In this document: piece by piece, positions 1 to 10,174 of the stretch
How the letters are laid out: every line of letters begins with the position of its first letter
How positions within the stretch are numbered: position 1 is the stretch's first letter
Assembly: GCA_003971905.1 (NCBI GenBank)
Contig: RSEE01000024.1
Location: 124,001-188,000, forward strand
Origin: Moniliella sp. 'wahieum'
Lineage: Eukaryota; Basidiomycota; Moniliellomycetes; Moniliellales; Moniliellaceae
DNA: 64,000 nt
Direction: 5' to 3'
Notes under the pieces: model-generated
The model's database searches: none
Told to the model about the DNA's origin: nothing
The model's input: only the letters and a program-made list of their open reading frames with translations
Position numbers and translations under genes: made by a program

Positions 1-346
1 CCAATGCGGCTCGCAGGGCGTGTTGGCCGGGCGCAGCATCAGCGCCGGCTGACACGCGTGCGGCCCAGAGGGCGAGAGCGGCGATGCCTTTGCGGGCGGC
101 GTCTGGGGGGGCGGCGGGCAAACAGGCGGCGACGACGGCGGGAGCGTCAAGCTCGGTGCGATGGGCGGGGGCCGGGGTGAGGGTGGCGGCGGAGGCGGCA
201 GAGGCAGCGGTGACGGCGGTGGCGGTGGAGGCGGCGGACACGTCGGAGCTTGCCGAGGCACGGCGGGGGCGCGCAAACGCACCGGCCAGCCCAGCCAGGC
301 CCGAGGCGCCGGGCGACGGCGCAGGAGGGGGCGCGCGGGGCGGCAT
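1..346 (-). CDS. Partial Ala-rich protein, N-terminal part (runs off left edge)
   Basis: An open minus-strand frame begins at an ATG (346-344) and runs without a stop off the left edge. The first residues are MPPRAPPPAPSPG, followed by an Ala/Ser/Thr-rich linker and then what looks like helical sequence, including DAARKGIAALALWAARV. The other frames over this stretch are the Arg-rich shadow type, which supports this frame. I recognise no domain. The tRNA-Ser and GAA1 lie upstream of its start. Being partial, its function cannot be assigned; existence is likely, product unknown. Confidence 0.5.
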   Translation of the reverse strand, partial: MPPRAPPPAPSPGASGLAGLAGAFARPRRASASSDVSAASTATAVTAASAASAATLTPAPAHRTELDAPAVVAACLPAAPPDAARKGIAALALWAARVSAGADAAPGQHALRAAL

Positions 347-524
347 GGCTGGCGGAGCGATGGTGGGCAGAGCGGGCGGCGTGCGGATGGGTTACGGTAA
401 CCGGCGTCCCGAAGCGACTCGAACATTCATTAACACATCGGTTGCTCCCGACGAGGACATGGACACCCCCATGGGGTTGCATGTGTCTGGATCAGATTGC
501 CTGGGCAGCGCTGGCGTCGCATCT

Positions 525-619
525 GGCAACGTGCCCGAGTGGTTAAGGGGATTGATTCGAACATTGTCTGGACGATCAATTAGGCTTTGCCTGCACAGGT
601 TCGAGTCCTGTCGTTGTCG
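525..619 (+). tRNA. tRNA-Ser(CGA) with a 13-nt intron
   Basis: The acceptor stem pairs GGCAACG (525-531) with CGTTGTC (612-618) with one G-U pair, and the discriminator is G619. The A-box region reads CCCGAGTGGTTAA and the B box GGTTCGAGTCC. The anticodon CGA is at 558-560 and the anticodon stem is ATTGA/TCAAT. The loop is interrupted after position 37 by a 13-nt intron (562-574), the canonical site. A long variable arm (AGGCTTTGCCT) fits a type II serine tRNA. A TTTT tract at 621-624 can terminate Pol III. It decodes UCG. Confidence 0.95.
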
Positions 620-847
620 ATTTTGGGGCTCACTTTTTGGATACGAATTGCGGCGGGATGGACGCTCTGCTCTGCTCTGGCCTGCCCTGCCTGCCCACTC
701 GGCCCGTCCAGCGCCGAAGCAACCCACTACACACGCCCTCTGCCACCGCCTCACGCCCGGTCGGAGGGGCCGCATGGGTCCCACACCCACCTATTGCGAT
801 TCAGATTTGGATTCATATTCGGGAGCAGCATCCCGCGCCCAGCCCGC
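620..847. other. Short intergenic spacer between tRNA-Ser and GAA1 3' end
   Basis: Apart from the TTTT Pol III terminator directly after the tRNA, I see only the probable 3' region of the minus-strand GAA1 gene. No convincing coding frame is present. Confidence 0.5.
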
Positions 848-3602
848 TTAGCGCGCCCACACATCCAGCCACGCCGCCAGCGCAGCTTCGGTCGTCACCG
901 CCGAGTAGGCCAGCACGGCATAGGGCACCGTGTACGTCCCGAGCACATGCCACTCCCACAAGCGAGCCTGCACCGCCGCGTGCAGCGTGTGCGCAAGCGC
1001 CGCGAGCGTCGGCTGCCACGCCGCCACGCGCGCCGCCCACGGCGCAAGCAAGGGATGGGAAGCCGTCGCGATGCACTGCGGTACACGGGTCAGGGCTGCG
1101 TCGAGGGCCAGGAGGGCCTGCGGTGCACCGAGCAACGTCCATCCCGCTGCGCGCAGCAGCGCATAGCCGCGACAGAGGCGCTGGTGCGGAGCCCGACGGA
1201 GCACGAGCAGAGGCGCGCCGAGCACCAGGCCACTGAGCAGGGCAAGCGGGAAGTTGAGCACACTGGTAGCGGCTACCATCATGCCGGCGTGCAAGAGGGC
1301 GAGGGTATGCATCAGTGCGCCTGTTTGGCTGTCCCGTCGTCGGGCGAGGGCGAGAAGGAGCGCAAGCACGGGCGGCGCGGCAGCCAGCACTGCTGCCGCA
1401 GCCTGGACCGAAGGCGAGTCGAGGCACGAAGCTGCCACGTCGGCCCGGCGCAGTTGGAGGAGCGCGACGTAGGCCACAGCGTGGGCAGCGGCGATGAGCA
1501 GGGCAACGGTGCCCATGGGTCGTTGGGCCGCTAGCAGCTTACTGCGCGTCCGCGCGATCGCCCGTTGCACTGGACCAACCGTTTCCCCGCTCACAGTGGG
1601 AGGACAAAGCGACGTGGCGAGGAAGTAGAGGTCGCGCGTGTAGAGGTCCGGGGTGGGCATGTCCGATCGCACATCCACCGCCGTCTGCGGCGCAGTTCCG
1701 CCCAGCTCTTTGAATATGAACTGAGCGCAGCGGACAAAGTCTTTCTGTTGCTGTTCACTGAGAAGCGCGGTGAGTTGGGTCCAGGAGCGCAGACCGAGAA
1801 TGGACAGGCCAATGGCGAGCAACAGCGCAGAAGGGAGGTAGACGCCAAACGGGACAAAACGGTAGCCCGACAACAACAGGTAGAAGAATTGAGAGTGGTG
1901 CAGTCGCTCCAGGAGATTGTTGTAGGACCGCAAGCTGCCTTCGACGATCCGGCCCATGTGGAAGAATCCGAATGGGCCGATGGCCGGGACGGCGCGCACG
2001 GTAACTGCATCGATGTGGTAGCGGGTAAACAGACCGTGCACGCCCGACGTGGTCCCCGAAGCCTGCAGTGCCCATTGTCGCCAGACCTTTTCTGTTGCGG
2101 TAAGGTAATCGCGGTGAGCGTACTCGGACCAAAGTAGACTCTGGCTTTGTTGGCCGTACATTTCCACCTTTCCCTCGTACCCCAACCGAGTCTCGATCCA
2201 CTTTTTGCCCTGCATCACCACGTCCGACACCGAGTTGGCCAGCTTGCTTGCCAGGGAAGAAGCCGGCAGCGACGGGACCGACACGCCGCTCGTGCCCACT
2301 TGCTCTGCCACGCGCACCACGGCATTCAACGCGTCCATATTGGGCAGTTGACCATTCAGGCCCTCGTGCAACACCTCGATGGAGCGGAACGAGTCAGAGG
2401 GGTACTCGACCGCCAGGGCGTTCCAAATCACGCTCCCGCCCAACAGGTCGCTCGGCCCACCATCAACCGCATGCGTACTGATGTTCACGTTGGCCTGGGG
2501 CGCGCGGAAGTAGTTGGCAAGCCAGGCCTGGGCGCCGGCCAGGTGGCCGTCCGAGATGAGAAGTAGTAGTCCCGGGAGAGATAGGAGTGGGGACGAGAGG
2601 CGAGGTAACGCGCCATGGCAAGTACAGTTGCCACGCCACGAACGTTGACTCTCCGCTCTTGGTCCGGGTGGGCGGGCGGGGGCGTGTGCCAGTTGGCATG
2701 GAGCGCATCGGGGTCGTTGGGATCGCTTCCGGTCCAGCTGGTGTACCAGGGCGCACAGAGCACAATCGCCTCGCGCGCATCTGTGCGGGGCGGGGAGAAG
2801 CGGGCAAATAGATTGGTCCCCTGGAGGGAGCGGTGGCCGGGCAGACTGATATTGGTATTGGGATTGGTCGGGACCGAAAAGACGTAGGGCTGGAGGTGAG
2901 GCCGCATACCCAGGCCGGCAAGTTCGCGCGCGAGGTAGGTGCGCTGCGCGTCGTTCTGCCGCCGCCGAGCCAATTCTTGGCGTGCTCACCTTCGGGCGGA
3001 GGGAGGGAAGCTAGTTCGGTCAAGTGGTCCGCCACCTCGTCAGCGTAGGGCACGTCAAAGTGGTAGTTGAAGTAGGTGTAGGCCTGGCCAGGCTGCAGAG
3101 CATTCTCGTCCACGTACGTGCCCTTGCTGATGCCATTGTTGGCGTCGTTGCTGTAAAAGGGCCCGACGGGCGGGATGGTGAGCGCGAGGGGGACAAGGTA
3201 GCCGGCCAGGACGAGGAGATAGGGCAGCACAGCCGCAACGCGGTCCAGGCCGAGCCGGCGCACGAGCTTCCTTCGGCGCACAAGCGAACGCGCCGTCTTG
3301 TCGGCTTGTGCCCGTTCCAGCGCCGTGAGAGGATCATCGTGCACAGTCTCCGCCTGCGATGCGTCCTGTGAGGGTTCCGCATGCTCGACGGGTGGGGACC
3401 CGCGGTGGGGGGCACGGGTGTTGTTGCCGTCGGCGTCGTCATCAAAGTGGAGCGGGGGGCCCTTGTAGGGGGTGCCAGCGAGGGGCGAGGCAGGCGCCGC
3501 CGTGGCAGAAGTGCGGGTGGGGGTGCGTGGGGACAGGAGTGTGGCGTCCGACCCGTCGTCGCTGGGTGCCGGGGCGCCCGCCGAGCTGCTGGACCTGGCC
3601 AT
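848..3602 (-). CDS. GAA1: GPI transamidase subunit Gaa1
   Basis: Gaa1 is an ER membrane subunit of the complex that cleaves the C-terminal signal of proproteins and attaches a GPI anchor. The start ATG (3602-3600) gives MARSSSSAG, followed by a Ser/Pro-rich cytosolic tail, a first membrane segment (AVLPYLLVLAGYLVPLAL) and a luminal domain beginning YVDENALQPGQ. Family hallmarks include GLFTRYHIDAVTVRA, GRIVEGSLRSYNNLLERLHH and, near the C terminus, WEWHVLGTYTVPYAVLAY. Several C-terminal membrane segments follow, and the stop is TAA at 850-848. The frame shifts at about 2559-2561, between SRDYYF and LISDGHL, as if one C of TTCCTC were lost. It also shifts at about 2955-3010, where a short intron or an indel is possible. 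The gene is divergent from the IF3 gene. Confidence 0.93.
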
Positions 3603-3820
3603 GGCGGGGGGGGAGGCGGCGGTGGTGTGGTGTGGTCGGGGCTGGTCTACTCTTTCTCTGCGCTCTGCGCTCCGCACAACCGCACTGGGTTGTGAACATT
3701 GAAGAATCGGCTCTGGCCATTGCAACTTTCCTAGTCGGTCTTCGTCTTCTCGAGCAAGAATGGGTCCGACTGGGTTATACGACGCACCGCCATCCCACCA
3801 CCACCACCACCACCACCACC
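3603..3820. promoter_or_regulatory. Shared divergent promoter of GAA1 and mitochondrial IF3
   Basis: Only 218 bp separate the two divergent start codons, so the region must hold both promoters. It ends in a run of CCA/CAC triplets (3795-3820) touching the IF3 ATG. No TATA box was seen. Confidence 0.5.
3795..3820 (+). repeat. (CCA)n tract immediately 5' of the IF3 start codon
   Basis: About nine CCA/CAC triplets run without interruption up to the ATG at 3821. Similar tracts precede several other start codons in this window, which suggests a leader feature rather than coding sequence. Confidence 0.8.
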
Positions 3821-4847
3821 ATGTTTCTCGTCTCTCCGCCTCTGCTGCGCAGAAGCGGGGCCGCTGCCTTTGTCCGACTTCCCCTGCCCCTGCCCTCCTC
3901 TGCCTACGTGTCCCCTTCTCTTCGCGCCGCGCCCCCCTCCCCGCCCCCTTGTCTTCCCAGCGCGCGGCTACCAATCCCGTGCCTACAAGCAGGCTGGCCC
4001 TGCTGCCCGCCCCTACAAGCCGACCTACCGCCCCGCCGCCGCCTGCACAGGAAAAGGCGTCCCACGCGGAGTCCAAGGGCCCCATTCGCGATGAAGATAT
4101 TCAGTCGCCCAAAATTGTCATTCCGCTCGCTGTACCCGAAGGCGCCTTGACTGCGCCCCTGCCTCTTCCTGACGGTTGGGTCCCGCCCGCGCCCAAGGAG
4201 CGCAAGAAGGCCGCTTCACCCCCGCCTCCGACCCATCTGCTCAACCGGAGCCCGAGGCGGAGAAGGAAAAGGAGAAGGAGAAGGAGAAGGAGGAGAAGAA
4301 AGGCGCCAAGGGCTTGTCGCCGCCTCTCAAGACGCGCGACGTGCTGCGTTTGGTCAACCGGGAGACGTTTTGGTTGACGCAGGTGCACAACAACGGTCCT
4401 GGTGGCTACCCCATCGTTCGGCTGGTGAGCAAAGCCGAGTTTGAGGAGAAGGCCAAGGAAGCTGCCGAGGCGGAAGCCAAGGCGGCCGCCAGTGCCGAGA
4501 CGCACACAACCCGGGTGCAGCCCGACCAGAAATTGAAGGAGGTGCGGTTCACATGGAACATTAGCGACCACGACTTGACGCACAAATTGGAGCGCCTCGT
4601 TGCCGAATCGCGCCGCAAGGGCCACAAGTTGTCGATTGAGATCAAGACGGCCAAGGGCAAGGCACGTGAATTTTATCTTCCCTCGGCCGAGCAAGACCGG
4701 CAAACGTTGCTGCAAAAAGTTGATCGTATCGTCCTCACCGACGACCCGGGCCAAGGCTTTGCCTTGGAACCCAACCTGGCCAAAACCAAGTGGTCCAACC
4801 AAACGTACAAGACGCTCTATGAGCCCAAGGGCGCCTACCGCGAATGA
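3821..4847 (+). CDS. AIM23: Mitochondrial translation initiation factor 3 (AIM23-like)
   Basis: IF3 family proteins bind the small mitochondrial ribosomal subunit and check start-codon pairing. The ATG at 3821 gives MFLVSPPLLRRSGAAAF, a basic hydroxylated leader typical of mitochondrial import. An IF3-N-like segment (GPIRDEDIQSPKIVIPL) and a charged KEKEKEKEKE linker follow. The next block, LKTRDVLRLVNRETFW, leads to the IF3-C signature KEVRFTWNISDHDLTHKLER and LSIEIKTAKGKA. The stop is TGA/TAA-type at 4845-4847 after GAYRE. The frame changes near 3960, 4040 and 4212 without splice sites. IF3 C-domains diverge strongly in fungi, so the symbol is by family resemblance. The gene converges on MSS51, another mitochondrial translation factor. 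Confidence 0.78.
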
Positions 4848-4979
4848 GTGCATTGCATCCGGTACCATTATTATTTTTTTTATTTTTTCTTAGAAGGGCG
4901 GCTATTACTAGTAGCAATAGTCGAGGGAGCTGGCATGGTAAGGGCACTAGGATGTCCCGCTGCTACCCCGTGAGCCGCC

Positions 4980-7147
4980 TTAGCGCCGCTGCTTGGTCTC
5001 GGCCCCGACAAACTCGGGTTGGGCCGAGGCGGGGGCTTGATGAGAAGGCGCAGCGTCCGGGTCGGCATGGTTCTGCGGGAACTTTTTCACGTCCTCCTCG
5101 TCCGCATCGTCGACATAGTACTCTTCGTACTCATCCTCGTACTCTCCTCGTCAAACTCGGTCACGTCGTACGCCTTACCGCGCACGGCCCAGATGCCCCA
5201 GTTGGCCTTGACGGCCACGCGCGGGTCAAACTCGGCCACTTGCCATTGCGTACTGGCAAACGGGTTCTCCCCCGGCGTGATCAGCCACTCAAATTCATCC
5301 TTCACCCCTTCGACCGACTCGAACGCCAACACGTCCCGTTCCACATCCGCCGGGGAAAAGCCCGTGGCGATCAAGGCACACTTGGTCGACAGGATCTGTT
5401 GGATGGCCAACGCCCACTCGCGCTGCGCCTGCACCACGGGCGCCGTCGTCACCGCACGGTACTTGCTCGAAGACAGTTGGGGCATCATAGGCTCCGGTTC
5501 ACGCGAAGGCGTGTCACCGCCGGCCGGCGCGACATCCATCTGCCGTCCTGGCAAGGCCATCCCAGACGGTTGGTCCGGATTGGCCTTGGCTGCCGCCTCG
5601 GCCTCCTCGGTCCACACCGTAGGTGCAGCCGTACCTGGCTGCCGTGCGGGTGCCTGCGCACTAGCGTCAGACTCAGCTGGTTCGACCGTGCCGGCGTCGG
5701 TAGCGCCGTGGTCAGCGTGGGATGCAGCGGCCGGCGACGCCTCTGCAGCTGGGTCCTCCTCCACAGGCGCAGTTGCACCAGCAAAGTACGTTTCGCGTGC
5801 CGCTTTCATCCGTTTCTCTTCATCGGCTTCCTCCTGGCGCGCCTTGGCCAGCTCCTCGACGGCAACGAGGGAAGGGAAACCAAAGCCGGGGGAAAAGGCA
5901 AAAAAGACATCGTGGTACGGATCAAAGGGTTCAAGTTGCTCATGCACCTGCTCGTACGTACCACGAAGCGCGGTGATGGTCAAGCCATCGCAGAACGTAT
6001 ACGACCGCCCGGGCACACCATAGTCCTTGTGCCGCAACGGGAACCGGCCACGACCAAAGGCGGCACCGGTAATGTGGGTCGCTTGCGAGTCGCGCTCGGC
6101 GTCCAGCTCGGCATCCGTCATGGACCGGCTCGAGGGCCGGAGCGGATCCACTTTTACCTCCACCTCGGGCCCGACGAGAATAATGTGAAGAGGCGCCATG
6201 GGGAAGACGTATTTGAGTTGCATCCACACATCCGGCGTTAGATACGACTCGCCACGCGCACCAACAATGATGATCCGGACCGGGTTGAGCCCGGTGCGGG
6301 AACCACGGGGCGGGATGAGGGTCTGGGTAAGCGCTGGACAGGGCAAGGCAGTGTGTCAGTGATGCCAAGCGAGACGCAGACGCAAAGCAGGCAAGCAACA
6401 TACGGATAAAGCTACGCAGCCCCTCAAAGGTGAGGCGGTGGTTGCGACGGGTGTAGCAGCGGAACTCGTGGAGAGTGGAAGCAATGGTGTAGGGGTAAGT
6501 GAGCATGCGGCTAATGTGACGCTTCGCGCGTTCGTTTTCCGGCGCTTCAAAGGCACGGGTATAGAGCATGAGATCCCAGTTGGTAAAGTTGATCATATCG
6601 TCCGGTTCCTGGGCCGGAGCGAGGCGGAACTCCTTGAGCTCACGGCCCGAGCGAAGATCATGCTCGTCCTCGTTAACCTGGCGTAGACGGCCACAGTACT
6701 TGACATGCTCCTTGTCCTGCTCCCAGTCTTGTTTTGTGGCGTGGGTGGGGAAGCCGCAGTTGGGGCATTCGAACGCGACGGCCTTGCGCACCCCGTCGCG
6801 CGCCATGGTCTCGGGGCAGGGCGCAAGACGGCGGATGCGCTCGCCGCGGGCACGGAGGTCGGGGAAGGGGGACTGGGAGAGAGGGTGGAAGAGGTTGTCC
6901 TGGGTGAGAAGAGGCGGTGCCCGCGGGGGCACCGTACCGGAGCCCTTGGTCTTGTCGCGGCCAAAGAGACCAAAGAGAAAGGTGCGGCGCTGGTCAAGGG
7001 GGGAGTGGCGGGGCGGGAGCGGGAGCGGGGGCAGGCCGGGTGCAGGCACGCGGCCGAGCAGGGGGTGTGGAGACGAGGCGGAGCGTGGCGGCTGCGCAGG
7101 CAGCACGCCGCCGATGCACGCCGGGCGGCGAGGGCAGATGTGTGCAT
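4980..7147 (-). CDS. MSS51: Mss51, mitochondrial COX1 translational activator
   Basis: Mss51 activates translation of COX1 mRNA and couples it to cytochrome oxidase assembly at the inner membrane. The proposed start (7147-7145) gives MHTSALAARRASAACCLRSR, a mitochondrial leader. Then come LFHPLSQSPFPDLRARGERI and a zinc-finger-like block (FECPNCGFPTH with CGRLRQVNEDEHDLRSGR). The family core TNWDLMLYTRAFEAPENE, MLTYPYTIASTLHEF, IIIVGARGESYL and PLHIILVGPEVEV follows. A 70-nt intron lies at 6403-6334 (GTATGT donor, CACTGAC branch, CCAG acceptor). The C-terminal tail is acidic, ending VGAETKQRR at the TAA (4982-4980). Frame changes occur near 7050 and 5130. The leader is preceded upstream by GGTGGC/GGAGAC repeats, that is CCACCG on the coding strand. 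Confidence 0.9.
6334..6403 (-). other. MSS51 intron (70 nt)
   Basis: The donor is GTATGT, the branch-site candidate CACTGAC and the acceptor CCAG. Removing it joins the LRSFI block to LTQTLIPPRG in frame. Confidence 0.85.
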
Positions 7148-7618
7148 GGAGGGGGGGGATGGGCTCAGCCAGCACCAGGCGGGGGCACGGGGGGCGGTGG
7201 AGGAGACGGAGACGGAGACGGCGGTGGCGGTGGCGGTGGGGAGGGCGATGGCAACGGCACCGGCAATGGCGAGGGCGAGGGCGAGGGCGAGGGTTAGACA
7301 ACGGACTGGCGAAGGATGGGATGGAACCGCGGGCGGCCTGGCTTCGCACATGCTTCCACTTTGGCGCGGCAGCCGCCAGCGCTCAGATTCCCTCCAGTGC
7401 TTCCTGTCGCCCTTCCATTCCGCCATGCCTGTCTGAAATGTTCACGCCCGCATTACCATTAGCCATCCTCTGCCATGCGCAGTGCTTAATTAATGGCCGA
7501 TCGTCCTCTCCCTCGTGCGCTACGCGCTCGCCGGCAGAAAAGTTCATTCCGTCTGCGCTCCTTCTATCCACACCCATCGCCCCCCATCCCCCATTCACCC
7601 CCCCCCCCCATCCCCCAT
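7148..7618. promoter_or_regulatory. MSS51 upstream region and 3' flank of the next gene
   Basis: The first 150 bp are triplet repeats (GGTGGC, GGAGAC, GAGGGC) upstream of the MSS51 start. Around 7440-7500 the composition becomes AT-richer (TTAATTAA). A C-rich CCCCCATTCA repeat sits near 7575-7625. No coding frame is convincing. Confidence 0.45.
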
Positions 7619-9918
7619 TCATCCCCCCCGCGTCTGCACGCGGCCCCACCAGGACAACGGTGGATCCACCTTGGGGCGCGCCACTCTGACCAGCCAATCG
7701 AAGCCCCTTGTCAGGGGAGCGTACCGCGCAAAGGAGCAGCCGGCTGGCGGTTTGGGTCTGCCTCCCTTCTTGCGGCCTCCCCACCGCCTTCCGAGCCAGT
7801 CCTGCACGTGGGCCCACCGCCAATCACGCAATGGGGGGCACGGCTCCCTTGCTCTCGGCGTGACGGAGGGGAGGCGGACGGTGCCCCGCGGGAATACCCC
7901 AGCCAAAAACCGCTGCAGGCTGGCACGCCACTGTTCAAAGTACGTGTCTTTCCTCCGCGACGGGGCCGTGTGCCCCCACCAGGCACCCAGGCGTTCGGCA
8001 CGACCGTCAGCAAAGAGGTTCCGATAAACACACGTGCTCACTTGCCGGCTCCCCTTCTGAGACGCATACCAGGCCGAACGCACCAAGTGGGACCAACGCG
8101 ATCCAGACCCCGCGGATCTATGCACCGCCGCGCCACCATGCTCGAGGGTTCGAAGACGGTGGTTCCACTTGTGCCGCAACGTCTTGCCCCTTTTTCCCGC
8201 CTTGGCCAAAAAGTGAGGCACTTTGCCAGCCAAGTCCAGTACCAACTCTGGAAAAACGGACGCATTAGCACCATGGGACGGATCCAAGGCGGGCGAAACA
8301 CAAGGAACGCGGGTCCTGCCGTACTACCTAGATTGCTGTACATACCTGTTGCCTTGTTCATGAGGGGTTGTCGAACGACACGCTCGTCCTCCACTGATAC
8401 CAGTGGAACTGATGGGACCCATTTGGACGCGTCATCCGCTGGCTTATCATCCACCCAGTTGCGAAGAGAGAAGACATCCGAGTAATATCTAGATGGAAAA
8501 CGACCACTCCACACCCTGTCGTTCGCCACCGTTTCATCGGCCGAAGGAGATGGAGACGAATGTGAAGTGTCGTCCAAACGGATGGGGGGTCGAAGAGCCT
8601 TTGCGTCCCCATAAAATTGAGATAGGCAGCTGGTAAAAATCCAGGGGCAAGCAAGCAGAAAGGTGCTGAACGCTAAGATGGTGATTACCACTACCAAGCT
8701 CATCCTGGCTCGGGAGGTCCCACAGGACCGAATCCACTTCTCCGTGAAGAAGGGATGGCCCTTGTTTGTCGGGCCCCGCTTCATTCGAGCACGGAGATCC
8801 AGCTTACTACGACCCGGAAGCTCGCCAGAGCCAGAGTCAAGAAGAGCTTGGTCTTGCAACGAAAGAAAGGAGGCTGCCCACCTCGCATTGCCATCAAATG
8901 CAGTTACCACGTCATGTTCCATGCCAGCATGGTACCGCACCATTGTTTCCACCCCTGCCTTTGTAGGCAAAGTGAAAAGTTACCGTAAGTCCGCGCCCAA
9001 TTCACCGCCCTGCCCCATCGCTCTTCCTCCAACGGGAGAAGAGGGAACAAAGCACGGTCCTCCTCAGTAACGACCAAGTCGTCGTAGAGCAGCGGAATCA
9101 CCAACGGTGTTCCCACCCTCGTTGCCACCGCCCACAATTGGCCTTTTGGGTCCGACGGTCCCTGCCTTCCCAGTGGGACAAGGACAAATGAGCATTGGTT
9201 GTTGGTTTCGAGGGTGGGAACGGACCCATCTTCGGGGATGAAACAACCGTGGCGCAGCTTTATGGTGATCTGTGGGGGGAGCGCGGTTACGGCGTCACTG
9301 GGTTGGCTCTGTATGGGAAGAAGGTGGATGAGGGGGGAGGAGGACGTACATGATGGCCGGGAAACGCGGACTGAAGGGAGAGGTGAATGGCGTGCGTGGC
9401 AAAGCCAACGTCGGGCGGATGGTCGGATAAGACGTGCACGCGAGCCACCACAACCTGTGCCGTTTCTGCTGCGGGCTGCGAGGGCAGATATGGGCGGGTG
9501 CAGGAAAGGGAGGCGAGAGCGGTGGCAGCTGGGGCCGGAGGCGGTGTTCTATCCAGCGGAGGAGAGTTGGATGACGGTGGCGTTCTATTCAACGCCGGAG
9601 GCGGCGGCCCGGAGTGGTGCTGGTCCCGGGCGGGGGAGGGGGGCAGAAACTGGAGCCAACTATCCTCGAGGTCAGAGGAGGAGGTGGCAGTGGGCAAAGG
9701 AGGAGAGGCGGACGGCGGGGGGAGCGGCACGGGATCGGTGTTGGGGGAGAGGTCAGCGAGGCTGATAGGGGAGCTGCTGCGCGGGGCAGGAGCCAGCTGC
9801 CGTCGACGGGCACATCAGAGGCGGAGATGGCGGCGGAGGGGAGGGAAGAGGAGGTGGAGGTGGTGGTGGTGGTGGAGGAGGAGGCGGAGGAGCTGCGGCG
9901 GGGGATGGGGATGGGCAT
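7619..9918 (-). CDS. Unrecognised protein with one membrane segment
   Basis: I do not recognise this gene. The likely start (9918-9916) gives MPIPIPRRSSSASSS, leading into a Ser/Thr/Pro-rich N terminus. An ordered region follows (VVVARVHVLSDHPPDVGFAT), then across an intron ITIKLRHGCFIPEDGSVP and WAVATRVGTPLVIPLLYDDL. A single hydrophobic segment, MSLVVVITILAFSTFLLACP, lies mid-protein. The C-terminal part is basic and Trp-rich (AWWGHTAPSRRKDTYFEQW, GFDWLVRVARPKVDPPLSWW), ending at TGA 7621-7619. A second intron is at 8345-8248. The spliced frames agree well, so I trust it as a gene. Topology suggests a type II or single-pass membrane protein. Start and N-terminal frame are less sure, with a break near 9710. 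Confidence 0.65.
8248..8345 (-). other. Intron in the unrecognised membrane-protein gene (98 nt)
   Basis: The donor is GTATGT, the branch site GTGCTAATG and the acceptor TTTTTCCAG. Splicing joins LMNKAT to ELVLDLAGKVPHFLAK in frame. Confidence 0.88.
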
Positions 9919-10174
9919 GAAACGCGTGGTGGTGGGGATGGGAGCGGGGCGAATATAATCGAGGGAGGCTGCCTGGCTGTCCTGAGGCCTGGCGCACGGG
10001 CCGACCGAGTGGGCGTGTGAATCTTTCAGCGGGGCGGCGACGGAGGCGGAATGGGCAGGGCGGAAGGCGGCGGTGGATGGGTGAGCAGGCGGGTGATGCT
10101 GCGAGTTCGGCCCCCACCCACCACCACCTCCTGGCCAGCATCCCATCGGCTCGTGCTGGGCCTGCGCGTTGTCT
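9919..10174. promoter_or_regulatory. Divergent promoter region between two unrecognised genes
   Basis: About 250 bp lie between the proposed start codons. The plus-strand side is CCACC-rich (CCCACCCACCACCACC near 10112-10128). No TATA box was seen. Confidence 0.4.

Noticed and set aside
385..470. Possible minus-strand tRNA with GGTGTCC/GGACGCC ends and a GTTCGAGTC box
   Set aside because: A seven-base acceptor can be drawn, but the T stem has a mismatch and an extra base, and no D or anticodon arm folds. Probably chance or a very old relic.
84..1534. Long plus-strand open frames over the left edge and the GAA1 3' end
   Set aside because: These are Arg/Pro/Ala-rich shadows of the minus-strand genes and the tRNA, with no family features.
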